64,000 bases of DNA from Alphaproteobacteria bacterium (GCA_021324545.1 JAJPIX010000043.1:1-64000), one strand, 5' to 3'. Numbered from the stretch's first letter, positions 26,499 through 35,961 are shown. The notes: generated from the letters alone by a model not told the origin. Numbers and translations are program-made.

Positions 26499-27419
26499 AT
26501 GGATATCTATTTGCCTATCGCCGAGATGTCGGTGGCATGGCCGCTGCTTCTCGCCGTGGGCGCGCTGGTGGGGTTTCTGTCCGGTCTTCTGGGCGTCGGC
26601 GGCGGATTTCTGCTGACGCCGCTGCTGATTTTCTCCGGCATTCCGGCCGAGGTTGCCGTGGCGACGACAGCCAGCCATCTGACGGCTTCATCCATGGCCG
26701 GCGCCATCTCGCAATGGAGACGGCGTGCCGTGGATTTCAAGATGGCGGCAATCATGCTCGCTGGCGGGTTTCTGGGCACCGGCGGCGGCGTTTATCTTCT
26801 GAGACTTCTGCGCAGCGCCGGACAGACCGATCTGGCCGTATCCGGCGGCTATGTCGTGCTCCTGGGCTCGGTGGGCGCCCTGATGCTGAACGAAAGCGTG
26901 CGTACGCTTTACGCCGCGCAGCTGGGCCTGAGCCCGCCGCGGCCGCGGAAGCATCACCACAGCTGGATTCACGGCCTGCCCCTGAAAGCGCGCTTTCATC
27001 AATCCAAGCTCTATACCAGCGTCATTCCGCCGTTCGTGCTGGGGCTGATCGTGGGCATCCTGTCGGCGCTTCTGGGCGTGGGTGGCGGCTTCATTGTCGT
27101 GCCTGCGATGATCTACTTCCTGCGCGTGCCCACGAATGTGGTGATCGGCACGTCGCTGCTGCAAATCGTGGTGGTGACGGCCGCGACGACGGTGCTTCAG
27201 GCCGTCGGCAACTATACGGTGGATATCGTATTGGCGGCCTTTCTCATCATCGGCGGCGTGATCGGCGCACAGTTCGGCGTGCGGCTTTCCGCGCGCATGC
27301 GCGGCGAGCATCTGCGGCTGATCCTGTCGCTTGTCGTTCTGGCGGTGGCCGCGCGCTTGTTATGGGGCCTGATCGTCACGCCCGACGACCTGTTCAGCGT
27401 AACGGTGGGCACGCCATGA
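26499..27419 (+). CDS. TauE/SafE family sulfite exporter
   Basis: This 306-residue membrane protein has two homologous halves, each with a glycine-rich motif: GFLSGLLGVGGGFLLTPLL in the first and GILSALLGVGGGFIVVPAM in the second. About eight helices are expected. TauE/SafE proteins export sulfite or organosulfonates, or act in thiosulfate handling; the ligand here is unknown. Its TGA overlaps the ATG of the TIGR02186 gene (ATGA), so the two proteins are probably made together. Confidence 0.9.
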   Translation: MDIYLPIAEMSVAWPLLLAVGALVGFLSGLLGVGGGFLLTPLLIFSGIPAEVAVATTASHLTASSMAGAISQWRRRAVDFKMAAIMLAGGFLGTGGGVYLLRLLRSAGQTDLAVSGGYVVLLGSVGALMLNESVRTLYAAQLGLSPPRPRKHHHSWIHGLPLKARFHQSKLYTSVIPPFVLGLIVGILSALLGVGGGFIVVPAMIYFLRVPTNVVIGTSLLQIVVVTAATTVLQAVGNYTVDIVLAAFLIIGGVIGAQFGVRLSARMRGEHLRLILSLVVLAVAARLLWGLIVTPDDLFSVTVGTP

Positions 27420-28174
27420 CCCGCAGGTTGTTCCTTTCGGCGCTGTTGCTGCTGGCCTCGCCGGCCGCGGCGGACGATCTGGTTTCGGGGATCTCGCAGG
27501 ACCAGATCGCCATCACTTCGAACTATGCCGGAACCGACATTGTGGTGTTCGGCGCGATCGAGAATGCGGCGCCTGCAGCCGCGGTTTCCGGGCGCGACAT
27601 TGTCGTTGTCGTGCGCGGGCCCGACGAAGACTTTACCGTGCGCAAGCGCGTGCGGGTTGGCGGGATCTGGGTAAACAGCACGCGCATGGTGCTGCGCGGC
27701 ATGCCGTCTTACTACTACATTGCCACGACGCGGCCGCTGAACGAAATTGCGTCGCCATCGGCGCTCAGGAACTACGATCTGGGCATCGACAATCTCCAGC
27801 CGGCCGAAGAGAGCACGAACAATCCGCGCAAGGCGGAGCCATATCGTCTGGCGATCATCCGCGAGCGCACACGCGACCATCTTTACGCCTCCCTGCCCGG
27901 CAGCGTGGAATTTTTGAGCCCCACCCTGTTTCGGGTCCGCATTCCGGTGCCTGCGACGGTGCCGCCGGGCCAGTACAGGGTCGAGGTTTCGCTGTTTCGC
28001 GACGGCACCATCATGGGCGCGCAATCCACGCCTTTCTTCGTGGACCAGGTGGGCCTCGAGCGGCGGCTGTTCGAGGCGGCCCACGCCAAGCCCTTCGCCT
28101 ATGGCATTGCCACCGTCGTTCTTGGCGTTTTTCTGGGCTGGCTCTCTTCGGTTCTCTTCCGGCGCGCGACCTAG
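27416..28174 (+). CDS. TIGR02186 family membrane-anchored protein
   Basis: This 252-residue protein has a signal peptide (FLSALLLLASPAAADD), an extracytoplasmic domain starting LVSGISQDQIAITSNYAGTD and a C-terminal membrane helix (FAYGIATVVLGVFLGWLSSV). This matches the TIGR02186 family, of unknown function, found next to TauE exporters. The 4-nt overlap with tauE and the topology suggest a periplasmic subunit or accessory of the exporter. It converges with pdeM, overlapping by 4 nt. Confidence 0.85.
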   Translation: MTRRLFLSALLLLASPAAADDLVSGISQDQIAITSNYAGTDIVVFGAIENAAPAAAVSGRDIVVVVRGPDEDFTVRKRVRVGGIWVNSTRMVLRGMPSYYYIATTRPLNEIASPSALRNYDLGIDNLQPAEESTNNPRKAEPYRLAIIRERTRDHLYASLPGSVEFLSPTLFRVRIPVPATVPPGQYRVEVSLFRDGTIMGAQSTPFFVDQVGLERRLFEAAHAKPFAYGIATVVLGVFLGWLSSVLFRRAT

Positions 28175-28833
28175 GCCGCTGCGGCATAGACGCGGCGGGC
28201 GCCGAGCAGATAGGCCCGCACCCGTTCGCCAAACAGCGAGCGGATGGCCGCTTCGCGAACATCGAGCCCGCCCGCATAGGCGCCGAACGCCGGCAAAACC
28301 AGGCGCCGGCCATCGGTCACGAAACAGCGGCGCCGGATCGAATGCCCGCGGCGCGTGATCGTGGCGCAGGGATGCAGGTGGCCCGCAATTTCACCGCGCG
28401 CGGACGCGGACGACGGTTCATGCCGGAACGTCAGCGCGCCGATGGAGATTTCGGAGGCGGCGCGCCCCGAAAGCCAGGACGGCGGCGCGGGATCGTGATT
28501 GCCTTTGATCCAGATCCATTCCGCCTGCCGGCCCATTTCAGCCAGACAATCCTTTTCGAAATCATCGAGGCGCGATGGGCCATATGGGTCGTGAAAGCTG
28601 TCGCCCAGCGCAATCACGCGCGCGGGCGCATGATGCGCCATCAGGGTCCGGATGCGCTTGAGCGCGCTGCGCGTATCGTAAGGCGGCAGGAACTGGCGGC
28701 CGCGGGCATAGGCCGAGCCCTTCTCGAAATGGATATCGGCCAGAACCAGCGTGCGCTGTGCCGGCCACCAGGCCGCACCCGCCGGCGTCAGCACCAGCGT
28801 TTCGCCGTTTACCGCGATCCCGGTTTCATCCAA
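28171..28833 (-). CDS. pdeM: Ligase-associated DNA damage response endonuclease PdeM
   Basis: This 220-residue calcineurin-like metallophosphoesterase has metal ligands in LVLADIHFEKG (D33, H35), ALGDSFHDP (D78), KGNHDP (N112, H113) and AGHLHP. The PdeM family is normally encoded with a Lhr-type helicase, an ATP-dependent ligase and an MBL-fold exonuclease. Its start overlaps the helicase gene by 8 nt, so expression is coupled. The ligase and exonuclease genes are not in the window. Confidence 0.9.
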   Translation of the reverse strand: MDETGIAVNGETLVLTPAGAAWWPAQRTLVLADIHFEKGSAYARGRQFLPPYDTRSALKRIRTLMAHHAPARVIALGDSFHDPYGPSRLDDFEKDCLAEMGRQAEWIWIKGNHDPAPPSWLSGRAASEISIGALTFRHEPSSASARGEIAGHLHPCATITRRGHSIRRRCFVTDGRRLVLPAFGAYAGGLDVREAAIRSLFGERVRAYLLGARRVYAAAA

Positions 28834-31309
28834 GACGCATGGCCTCCCTCACCAGCGCATCCTCGTTCTCGCGCAGGAGATCGTCGCGCGCTTCGCCCGC
28901 CACCATCTCCTTGCTGATCTCCAAGAGCGCCGGAACCGCCAGCGGCGACACGCGCTCGAGCCTTTTGACCACGATTCGCCCCTTGATCCGCTTCAACATG
29001 CCGGTGAGGCGGCCGATATCCAACAGGCCCGTTGCCGCATCTTCGTAGGTGGCGCGCAGCAGAATGTGATCCGGCTCGTGCTCGCGCAGGACATCGTAGA
29101 TCAGGTCGGAGGAAAACGTCACCTGCCGGCCGGTCTTTTCGCCCGACAGATGCCGCCGTTCGATCAACCCTGCGATGATCGCGCAGTTGCGGAAGGTGCG
29201 CTTGTAGAGCGCCGATTCCGCAAGCCACGCTTCCAGATCATCGCCCAGCATGTCTTCGTCGAAGAGCCTGTCCATGTCGGCTGCACCCATGTCGCGCAGG
29301 CCCCAGATGGCGAGCGCATATTCGTTGGCGACGAAGCCGAGCGGACGCAGCCGAAGCCTCTCCAGCCGGCGGGTCAGCAGCATGCCAAGCGTCTGGTGGG
29401 CAAGCCGCCCCTCAAACGGATAGCAGACGAGATATTCCTTGGAGCCGCGCGGAAATGTTTCGACCAGAAGCTGATCGGGCTTGGGTACAAGCGAAACATA
29501 TTTCTGCACCCGCAGCCATTCGCCCACGGGATCGGGAAGAATGGCCCACTGCGCCGGATCGGCCAGCATTTCGCGCACGCGCCGGGCCAGAAATGTGGAC
29601 AGCGGGAACTTGCCGCCCTGATAGGACGGAATCTGCGCTTCGGGATCGTGCGTGCGCGTGACATAGGCCGCATCCTCGCGGATGCCTTCGAAACGCAGCA
29701 CTTCTCCGGAAAAAACGAATGTGTCGCCGGGCGAAAGGCCTTCGAGGAAGTATTCTTCCATCCGGCCGAGCACGCGGCCGCCAGCGCCCACCGGCCTTCC
29801 CTTTGCCTGAAGGCGCACATCCAGCATCGGGTCTTCGATGATGACGCCCGCGTTCAGCCGATACTGCTGCGCCACGCGCGGATGGGCGATGCGCCACAGG
29901 CCTTCCGGCGTCTTGCGCAGGCGCGCGTAGCGGTCATAACGCCTGAGCGCGTAACCGCCGGTGGCCACGAAGTCCACGACGCGGTCGAAATCCTCGCGCG
30001 CGAGGTGGCGGTATGGCGCCGCCGAGCGGATTTCAGCGAACAACGCATCGGCATCGAACGGTGCGGCGCAGGCCACGCACAGCACATGCTGGGCCAGAAC
30101 GTCCAGCCCGCCCCTTTTTGGCTCATCGCCATCAAGCTCTCCCGCCAGCACCGCGTCGCGCGCGGCTTCGCATTCCAGAACTTCGAAGCGGTTTGCGGGC
30201 ACGAGCAGCGCACGCGAGGGCTCATCCAGCCGGTGATTGGCGCGGCCGATGCGCTGCACGAGCCGGGCCGCGCCCTTGGGCGCGCCAAGGCAGATCACGC
30301 GATCCACGGCGCCCCAGTCTATGCCGAGATCGAGGGTCGAGGTGCACACGACCGCGCGCAGCGCCCCGCGCGCCATGGCCGCTTCCACCTTTCGCCGCTG
30401 CTCGGGCGCGAGGCTGCCGTGATGGAGCGCAATGGCGAGCCGATCCTCGTTGATGCGCCACAGTTCCTGGAACGTGCGTTCGGCCTGGCTGCGCGTATTG
30501 ACGAAGACCAGCGCGGTTTTCGATGCGCGGATGGCGTTCATCACATCGCCCATGGCGTGGCGCGCCAGATGGCCCGCCCACGGCACGTACTCCTGCGATG
30601 CGCTGATGGCGATTTCGGGCGTTGCGCCGCCGATAGCCTTCACCAGCCGGGCCATCGCCTCGCCCTCTTGCGGTTGCGGCACCAGATAGCGTTGCAGATG
30701 CGCCGGATCGGCCACCGTGGCGGAAAGCCCGATCCGGCGATGACCCGGCGCGAGCGCCTGCAGGCGCGAAAGGCCGAGCGCCAGAAGATCGCCGCGCTTG
30801 CTGTTTGCCAGCGCATGCAATTCATCGAGCACCACGGCGCGCAAGCCCGCAAACATGCGCGGCGCAAACGGCGATGACAGCAGCAGCGAAAGCTGTTCCG
30901 GCGTGGTGAGCAGGATGTCCGGCGGCGCATGGCGCTGCCGAAGGCGCTTGGACGGTGAGGTGTCCCCGGTGCGCGTTTCAATGCGGACGGGAAGCTCCAT
31001 CTCGCTGACGGGGATTTCGAGATTGCGCGCAACGTCCACCGCCAGCGCCTTCAGCGGCGAGATGTAGAGCGTGTGCAGCCGCTGCGCGCGGGCGCGCTTG
31101 GGCACCGAAGCAAGCTCGATCAGGCTGGGCAGAAATCCCGCCAGCGTCTTGCCGCCGCCGGTGGGCGCAACCAGAAGCACGCTTTCGCCACGCGCAGCGT
31201 GTTCGACCAGCTGAAGCTGGTGCGGCCGGGGCTGCCAGCCGCGCGCGGAAAACCACGCCGCAAATGGCGCGGGCAAGAGGGTCAGGGCGGGCTGGACGGC
31301 AAGGTTCAT
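28826..31309 (-). CDS. Ligase-associated DNA damage response DEXH-box helicase
   Basis: This 827-residue superfamily 2 helicase of the Lhr group has Walker A APTGGGKT (49-56), motif II DELH (162-165), motif III SATV, the helicase-C segment TSTLDLGIDWGAVD and the motif VI-type QRIGRANHR. Beyond about residue 480 lies the Lhr-type C-terminal region. It unwinds DNA or RNA:DNA in repair, probably with PdeM. MNLAVQP at 31309 was chosen over an in-frame start at 31498, whose extra 63 residues are not conserved-looking. The upstream spacer is about 96 bp to the divergent SDR. Confidence 0.9.
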   Translation of the reverse strand: MNLAVQPALTLLPAPFAAWFSARGWQPRPHQLQLVEHAARGESVLLVAPTGGGKTLAGFLPSLIELASVPKRARAQRLHTLYISPLKALAVDVARNLEIPVSEMELPVRIETRTGDTSPSKRLRQRHAPPDILLTTPEQLSLLLSSPFAPRMFAGLRAVVLDELHALANSKRGDLLALGLSRLQALAPGHRRIGLSATVADPAHLQRYLVPQPQEGEAMARLVKAIGGATPEIAISASQEYVPWAGHLARHAMGDVMNAIRASKTALVFVNTRSQAERTFQELWRINEDRLAIALHHGSLAPEQRRKVEAAMARGALRAVVCTSTLDLGIDWGAVDRVICLGAPKGAARLVQRIGRANHRLDEPSRALLVPANRFEVLECEAARDAVLAGELDGDEPKRGGLDVLAQHVLCVACAAPFDADALFAEIRSAAPYRHLAREDFDRVVDFVATGGYALRRYDRYARLRKTPEGLWRIAHPRVAQQYRLNAGVIIEDPMLDVRLQAKGRPVGAGGRVLGRMEEYFLEGLSPGDTFVFSGEVLRFEGIREDAAYVTRTHDPEAQIPSYQGGKFPLSTFLARRVREMLADPAQWAILPDPVGEWLRVQKYVSLVPKPDQLLVETFPRGSKEYLVCYPFEGRLAHQTLGMLLTRRLERLRLRPLGFVANEYALAIWGLRDMGAADMDRLFDEDMLGDDLEAWLAESALYKRTFRNCAIIAGLIERRHLSGEKTGRQVTFSSDLIYDVLREHEPDHILLRATYEDAATGLLDIGRLTGMLKRIKGRIVVKRLERVSPLAVPALLEISKEMVAGEARDDLLRENEDALVREAMRLG

Positions 31310-31405
31310 CCGCCGGACACTAGCAGGAACGAAACGGGAATGCCTTGGGCGAAAAGCCCGGCCGTGCCTTACTGCCGGCCGAAAGGCATTTTCCGGGGAG
31401 CGTTC

Positions 31406-32308
31406 ATGGACGCGCTGATGTTTCGCGACGGTCTTTTGAAGGGCAAACGGATTCTGGTCACCGGCGGGGGCACCGGGCTTGGCGAAGTGATGGCGCAAGC
31501 CTATGCGCAGCTTGGCGCCACGGTTTACATCTGCGGCCGCAGGCTTGGCGTGCTGGAAGACACGGCCGGGCGCATTTCCGGAAAAACCGGCGCGGTCGTC
31601 AAACCCATCGCCTGCGACATCCGCGTGGCGGAAGCGGTTGAGGAGATGATCGCCACGATCTGGGCCGACGGCGGACCGCTCACCGGACTTGTGAACAACG
31701 CGGCGGGCAATTTCATCAGCCGCACGAAGGACCTCAGTCCGCGCGGCTTCAATGCCATCGCCGACATCGTGTTCCGCGGTTCGTTTTATGTCACGCTGGC
31801 CTGCGGCAAGCGCTGGATCGATGGCGGCGACAAGGCAAGCGTCATTTCGATCCTCACGACATGGATCTGGAACGGCGGCCCGTTCACCGTGCCGTCGGCG
31901 ATGTCAAAGGCCGGCCTCAACATCATGACGAAATCCCTTGCCGCGGAATGGGGCCCGCACGGCATCCGCCTCAACGCCATTGCGCCGGGACCCTTTCCCA
32001 CCAAGGGCGCGTGGGACCGGCTCAATCCCTCATCCTCCGGGCGCGAAGATTCCGCAGGCGCCATTCCGATGGGCCGCGTGGGACAGATGCATGAGCTCGC
32101 CAACCTTGCCGCGTTCCTGATGGCGGACGGCTGCGATTACCTCACGGGCCAGACGATTGCGATCGACGGCGCGATGCATCTGGCCTCCGGCGGCAATTTC
32201 TGGACTCTCGCGCGCCTGGGCGATGCGGACTGGCAGGCCATTCGCGACCAGATCAAGGCCGCAAATGAAAAAGACAAGGCGCAGCGCGCGCATTGGCAAC
32301 ATGGTTGA
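31406..32308 (+). CDS. 2,4-dienoyl-CoA reductase-like SDR
   Basis: This 300-residue short-chain dehydrogenase has the NADPH motif TGGGTGLG (19-26), LVNNAAGNF, the active-site region VPSAMSKAGLNIMTKSLAAE with the conserved Lys but no YxxxK tyrosine, and APGPFPTKGA. The lack of Tyr at the usual place and this segment match mitochondrial DECR1, whose catalytic Tyr/Asn lie elsewhere. It probably reduces 2,4-dienoyl-CoA during unsaturated fatty-acid oxidation. GGGGAG lies five bases before the ATG. Confidence 0.85.
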   Translation: MDALMFRDGLLKGKRILVTGGGTGLGEVMAQAYAQLGATVYICGRRLGVLEDTAGRISGKTGAVVKPIACDIRVAEAVEEMIATIWADGGPLTGLVNNAAGNFISRTKDLSPRGFNAIADIVFRGSFYVTLACGKRWIDGGDKASVISILTTWIWNGGPFTVPSAMSKAGLNIMTKSLAAEWGPHGIRLNAIAPGPFPTKGAWDRLNPSSSGREDSAGAIPMGRVGQMHELANLAAFLMADGCDYLTGQTIAIDGAMHLASGGNFWTLARLGDADWQAIRDQIKAANEKDKAQRAHWQHG

Positions 32309-32647
32309 CTCCTGCCTCAGCGGGGACGACACTTTCCCCGAACGTGCCGGGCCTAGAGCGCACGAGACTTCCGTGACGATGGAAGGAAGGGCCTCGGCTT
32401 CCGGCGCGAAAGCGCAAACCCTGCAGGGAGATTCCGCATGGAAGATACTCCGCCGGGCATAAGTTCGGGGCTCTGCCGCTGACGGAGCCGCGGCCGGACC
32501 TGACGAGCCCGGCCTTCGCCCTACAATCGAATCGGACTACGCGCGAGAGTTCGCTCTCGCAACAATCTTCGTATCGAGATGCGGGAAGCCACGCTTCCCC
32601 GAAAAAAAGAAACCCCGCCCGCACGGGCGGGGTTTTCTCTTGCACCC
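32309..32647. other. Noncoding stretch with several stem-loops
   Basis: These 339 bp between the SDR and the glutaryl-CoA dehydrogenase have no convincing gene. They contain a GCGAGAG-TTCG-CTCTCGC hairpin (32543-32560), a GGGAAGC-CAC-GCTTCCC hairpin (32583-32599) and a terminator at 32611-32634 serving the minus-strand gene. A small structured RNA is possible; see findings. Confidence 0.6.
32611..32634 (-). terminator. Rho-independent terminator of the glutaryl-CoA dehydrogenase gene
   Basis: AACCCCGCCCG (32611-32621) and CGGGCGGGGTT (32624-32634) form an 11-bp GC-rich stem. On the minus strand it is followed by TTTCTTTTTTTC, a proper U-tract, and it begins about 14 bp after the stop. On the plus strand the T-run is short, so function there is weaker. 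Confidence 0.9.
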
Positions 32648-33862
32648 TCAGCTGAAGGCCTGAATGCCGGTTTGCGCGCGCCCCAGGATGAGCGCATGCA
32701 CATCGTGGGTGCCTTCATAGGTGTTTACGGCTTCCAGATTGAGGACATGGCGGATAACGCCAAACTCGTCGGAAATGCCGTTGCCGCCGTGCATGTCGCG
32801 CGCTTCGCGTGCGATGGCGAGCGCCTTGCCGCAATTGTTGCGCTTCATCAGCGAGATCGCGGCGGGCGCGGCCTTGTGCTGATCCATCAGCCGGCCAAGC
32901 CTGAGCGCGCCCTGGAGCCCGAGCGCAATCTCCGTCTGCATGTCGGCGAGCTTCTTCTGGATGAGCTGGTTGGCGGCGAGCGGCCGGCCAAACTGCTTTC
33001 GGTCGAGCGTATATTGCCGCGCGGCATGCCAGCAGAACTCCGCCGCACCCATCGCGCCCCAGGCAATGCCGTAACGCGCGCGATTGAGGCAGCCGAACGG
33101 GCCGGAAAGCCCCTGCACATTCGGCAGCAGGTTCGCTTCCGGGAGCAGGCAATCCTGCAACACGATTTCGCCGGTGACGGAAGCGCGCAAGCTGAACTTG
33201 CCTTCGATCTTCGGCGTTGAAAAACCCTTGGTGCCGCGCTCCACGACGAAGCCGCGAATTTTGTCGTCGAGCTTCGCCCACACCACCGCGACATCGGCGA
33301 TGGGCGAATTGGTGATCCACATCTTGGCGCCGTTCAGGCGATAGCCGCCGGGTTCTTTCACGGCGCGCGTCTTCATGCCGCCGGGATCGGAGCCGTGATC
33401 CGGCTCCGTCAGCCCGAAGCAGCCAACAAATTCGCCGCTGGCGAGCTTGGGCAGATATTTCCGGCGCTGCTCTTCGGTGCCGTAGGCGAAGATCGGATGC
33501 ATCACCAGCGAATTCTGCACGCTCATCGCCGAGCGATAGCCGGAATCCACCCGTTCCACCTCGCGCGCCACAAGGCCGTAGGACACGTAGTTCATGCTGG
33601 CGCCGCCATATTCTTCCGGCAGCGTAATGCCGAGAAGTCCCGCCTCGCCCATTTCCGTCATGATCGCGCGGTCGAAGGTTTCATGGCGGAAGGCTTCGCG
33701 CACGCGCGGCATCAATTGGGCGTTGCAGAATGCGCGCGCGGAATCGCGCACCATGCGTTCATCCTCGCTCAGCTCTTCGTTCAGCAGCAGCGGATCGGCC
33801 CAATCGAAGGACGCTTCCTTTTCGGGCAACGGACCGGATTTGGGTTTGACGGCGCCGGACAT
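32648..33862 (-). CDS. gcdH: Glutaryl-CoA dehydrogenase
   Basis: This 404-residue acyl-CoA dehydrogenase carries GcdH-type signatures: [60 protein letters not shown] and [14 protein letters not shown], with E383 as the catalytic base. It oxidises and decarboxylates glutaryl-CoA to crotonyl-CoA in lysine, tryptophan and aromatic degradation. Binding is to FAD with ETF as acceptor. An alpha/beta hydrolase gene follows 5 bp upstream of its start in the same orientation; the terminator at 32611 ends the unit. Confidence 0.92.
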   Translation of the reverse strand: MSGAVKPKSGPLPEKEASFDWADPLLLNEELSEDERMVRDSARAFCNAQLMPRVREAFRHETFDRAIMTEMGEAGLLGITLPEEYGGASMNYVSYGLVAREVERVDSGYRSAMSVQNSLVMHPIFAYGTEEQRRKYLPKLASGEFVGCFGLTEPDHGSDPGGMKTRAVKEPGGYRLNGAKMWITNSPIADVAVVWAKLDDKIRGFVVERGTKGFSTPKIEGKFSLRASVTGEIVLQDCLLPEANLLPNVQGLSGPFGCLNRARYGIAWGAMGAAEFCWHAARQYTLDRKQFGRPLAANQLIQKKLADMQTEIALGLQGALRLGRLMDQHKAAPAAISLMKRNNCGKALAIAREARDMHGGNGISDEFGVIRHVLNLEAVNTYEGTHDVHALILGRAQTGIQAFS

Positions 33863-33866
33863 GGTT

Positions 33867-34622
33867 TCATTCCGCGAAGAATTCGAGCACGGCCTTCTTA
33901 TAGACCTTATCTCCCACCGTCAGCATGTGGTCGCGGCCGGGCACGGTCACGGCTCGCGCATGGCCCAGCGCTTCGGCCAGCGGACCCGGCGGGCCGGAAA
34001 CCCTGTCTTCGCCGCCGCAGACCACGAGCGCGGGTGTCTTGATCGCGGCAAGCGTCTCGCGCGGCAGGGGATGGCGCGGGCTGCGCATGCAGGCGGATAG
34101 CGCCGCAGGATCTTTTCCCGGCTGATTGGCGAACGCCTGAAACAGGCGTTCCTCGACCGTTTTGAGCCCGGCATCGGGCGGCGCAAGAATGGCGTCGGCG
34201 ATCATCACGCGCCATTCCATGCTGCGCCTGAAATAGACGTCGCCCACGCCGGCCACCACGGCGCGCGGGAAAAGCCGCGGGTGATCGTTCAGGAGGCGCA
34301 AGGTCATATAGCCGCCCATGGAGTAGCCCATGAGGAAGGCGGCGCTCAAGCCGGCTGCCTTCATCACGGTTACGACGTCGCCGGTCATTTTGCCTTCGTC
34401 ATAAGCCGCGACATCGTGCGGTTTGCCGCTTTCGCCATGGCCGCGGCAATCCGGCGCGACCACGCGGAAGCCGGCATCGAGCAGCGTGTCGTACCAGCCC
34501 GGCGCTTTCCAGTTCTGCGCGCGGCTGGCGCCGAAGCCGTGAATGAGCACAACCGGCAGACCCTGCCCCAGATCGTCGTAGGCTATGCGGATGCCGTCGG
34601 GTGCGGCAGCAAACTGCGTCAT
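33867..34622 (-). CDS. Alpha/beta-fold hydrolase
   Basis: This 251-residue hydrolase has the oxyanion segment [11 protein letters not shown], the nucleophile elbow [11 protein letters not shown] (Ser), an acidic residue in [11 protein letters not shown] and [10 protein letters not shown] with the His. The substrate cannot be read from sequence; esterase, lactonase or C-C hydrolase are all possible. It is directly upstream of gcdH on the same strand with a 4-bp gap, suggesting it works in the same degradative unit. The start at 34622 was chosen because the longer frame to 34772 is not conserved-looking. Confidence 0.83.
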   Translation of the reverse strand: MTQFAAAPDGIRIAYDDLGQGLPVVLIHGFGASRAQNWKAPGWYDTLLDAGFRVVAPDCRGHGESGKPHDVAAYDEGKMTGDVVTVMKAAGLSAAFLMGYSMGGYMTLRLLNDHPRLFPRAVVAGVGDVYFRRSMEWRVMIADAILAPPDAGLKTVEERLFQAFANQPGKDPAALSACMRSPRHPLPRETLAAIKTPALVVCGGEDRVSGPPGPLAEALGHARAVTVPGRDHMLTVGDKVYKKAVLEFFAE

Positions 34623-34689
34623 GGCCGGACCTTCGCAAAGCCGTTGCCGCCTGTCTATGATGACAGCCCTCAGCCGACGAGGTGCGCCG

Positions 34690-35961
34690 ATGGCTCCAGA
34701 TTCCCTGAAGAAAGACGTGGCTTCCATCGTGGAGGGCATGCGCGCCGAATTGCTGGCGCTGAGCCATGCCATTCATGGCGAACCGGAGCTGGCGCTGGAG
34801 GAACACAAGGCCGCCGCGCGCCTTGTTTCCGCCGTTGAGGGCCAGAACATTCCCGTGCAGCGCGGCGCCTTCGGGCTGGAAACCGCCTATGCGGCCGAGT
34901 TCGGCAAAAAGGGCGCGCCGGCCATCGCGATCCTCTCCGAATATGACGCGCTGCCCGGCGTGGGCCATGCCTGCGGCCACAACATCATCGCCACATCCGG
35001 TTTGGGCGCGGCGTTTGCGCTCGCCAAGCTCGGAAGCAAGTTGCCCGGGCGCGTGCGCTATCTCGGCACGCCGGCGGAAGAACGCCACGGCGGCAAGGAA
35101 CTGATGGCGCGCGAAGGCGCGTTCGACGGGGTGGATGCGGCGATGATGATGCATCCGTCGAATGTCAATCTCATCACCATGCCCTGCATCGCGATTTCGG
35201 AAGCGGAAGTGACCTATCATGGGCGCGCCGCGCATGCTTCGGCCATGCCCTATCGCGGATTGAATGCGCTGGACGCGGTGGTGACCGCCTATCAGGCGAT
35301 CGCGCAGCTGCGCCAGCATATCAAGGGCACGGAGCGCATCCACGGCATCATCACCGACGGCGGCCTGGCGGCCAATATCGTGCCGGAGCGCGCAAGCTGC
35401 CGGTTCTACGTCCGCGCATCGGACATTCACGAGCTTGCCGCGCTGAAAGCGCGCGTGCAGGCGTGTTTTGAAGCGGGCGCGCTGGCCACCGGTTGCCGCG
35501 CCGACATCCGCTGGGGCAAGAGCGACTATCTCGATCTGAAGACCAACTGGCCCATGGCCGAGGCATTTCGCCAGAACGCGGAAAACCTTGGCCGCGAATT
35601 TTTCTCGCTGGAAGAGCTGCCACCGGGCTACGCGGGATCGACCGACATGGGCAATGTCAGCCATCGCGTGCCTTCCATCCACCCGATGCTGGCGGTCGCG
35701 CCCGCGGGCGTGATCATCCACAACGCGGAATTCGCGCGCTGGGCGGCTTCGGAGAAGGGCGATCAGGCGGTGATCGATGGGGCCAAGGCGCTTGCCATGA
35801 CGGCGCTCGACCTGATGACCGATGAAAGCCTGATGCGATCCGTTCAGTCGGATTTCGAGGCCACCGCCGAAATCTCCAAAGCCGCGCTCGCCAAATCGCT
35901 GGAGGGCATCGGCCACGCGCACGCGCACGGCCATGCCCATGGCGGCTGCGGTTGCGCGTGA
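34690..35961 (+). CDS. M20 family amidohydrolase (PM20D2/AbgB-like)
   Basis: This 423-residue metallo-amidohydrolase has the metal-site segments SHAIHGEPELALEE, ALPGVGHACGHN, GTPAEERHGGKE and HGRAAHASAMPYRG. It resembles AbgB-like and PM20D2 dipeptidases/amidohydrolases, which cleave p-aminobenzoyl-glutamate or beta-alanyl-lysine. The C-terminus is unusual: HAHAHGHAHGGCGCA, a His/Cys-rich tail. GAGGT precedes the ATG. The stop overlaps the GTG start of the DUF423 gene (GTGA). Confidence 0.87.
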   Translation: MAPDSLKKDVASIVEGMRAELLALSHAIHGEPELALEEHKAAARLVSAVEGQNIPVQRGAFGLETAYAAEFGKKGAPAIAILSEYDALPGVGHACGHNIIATSGLGAAFALAKLGSKLPGRVRYLGTPAEERHGGKELMAREGAFDGVDAAMMMHPSNVNLITMPCIAISEAEVTYHGRAAHASAMPYRGLNALDAVVTAYQAIAQLRQHIKGTERIHGIITDGGLAANIVPERASCRFYVRASDIHELAALKARVQACFEAGALATGCRADIRWGKSDYLDLKTNWPMAEAFRQNAENLGREFFSLEELPPGYAGSTDMGNVSHRVPSIHPMLAVAPAGVIIHNAEFARWAASEKGDQAVIDGAKALAMTALDLMTDESLMRSVQSDFEATAEISKAALAKSLEGIGHAHAHGHAHGGCGCA

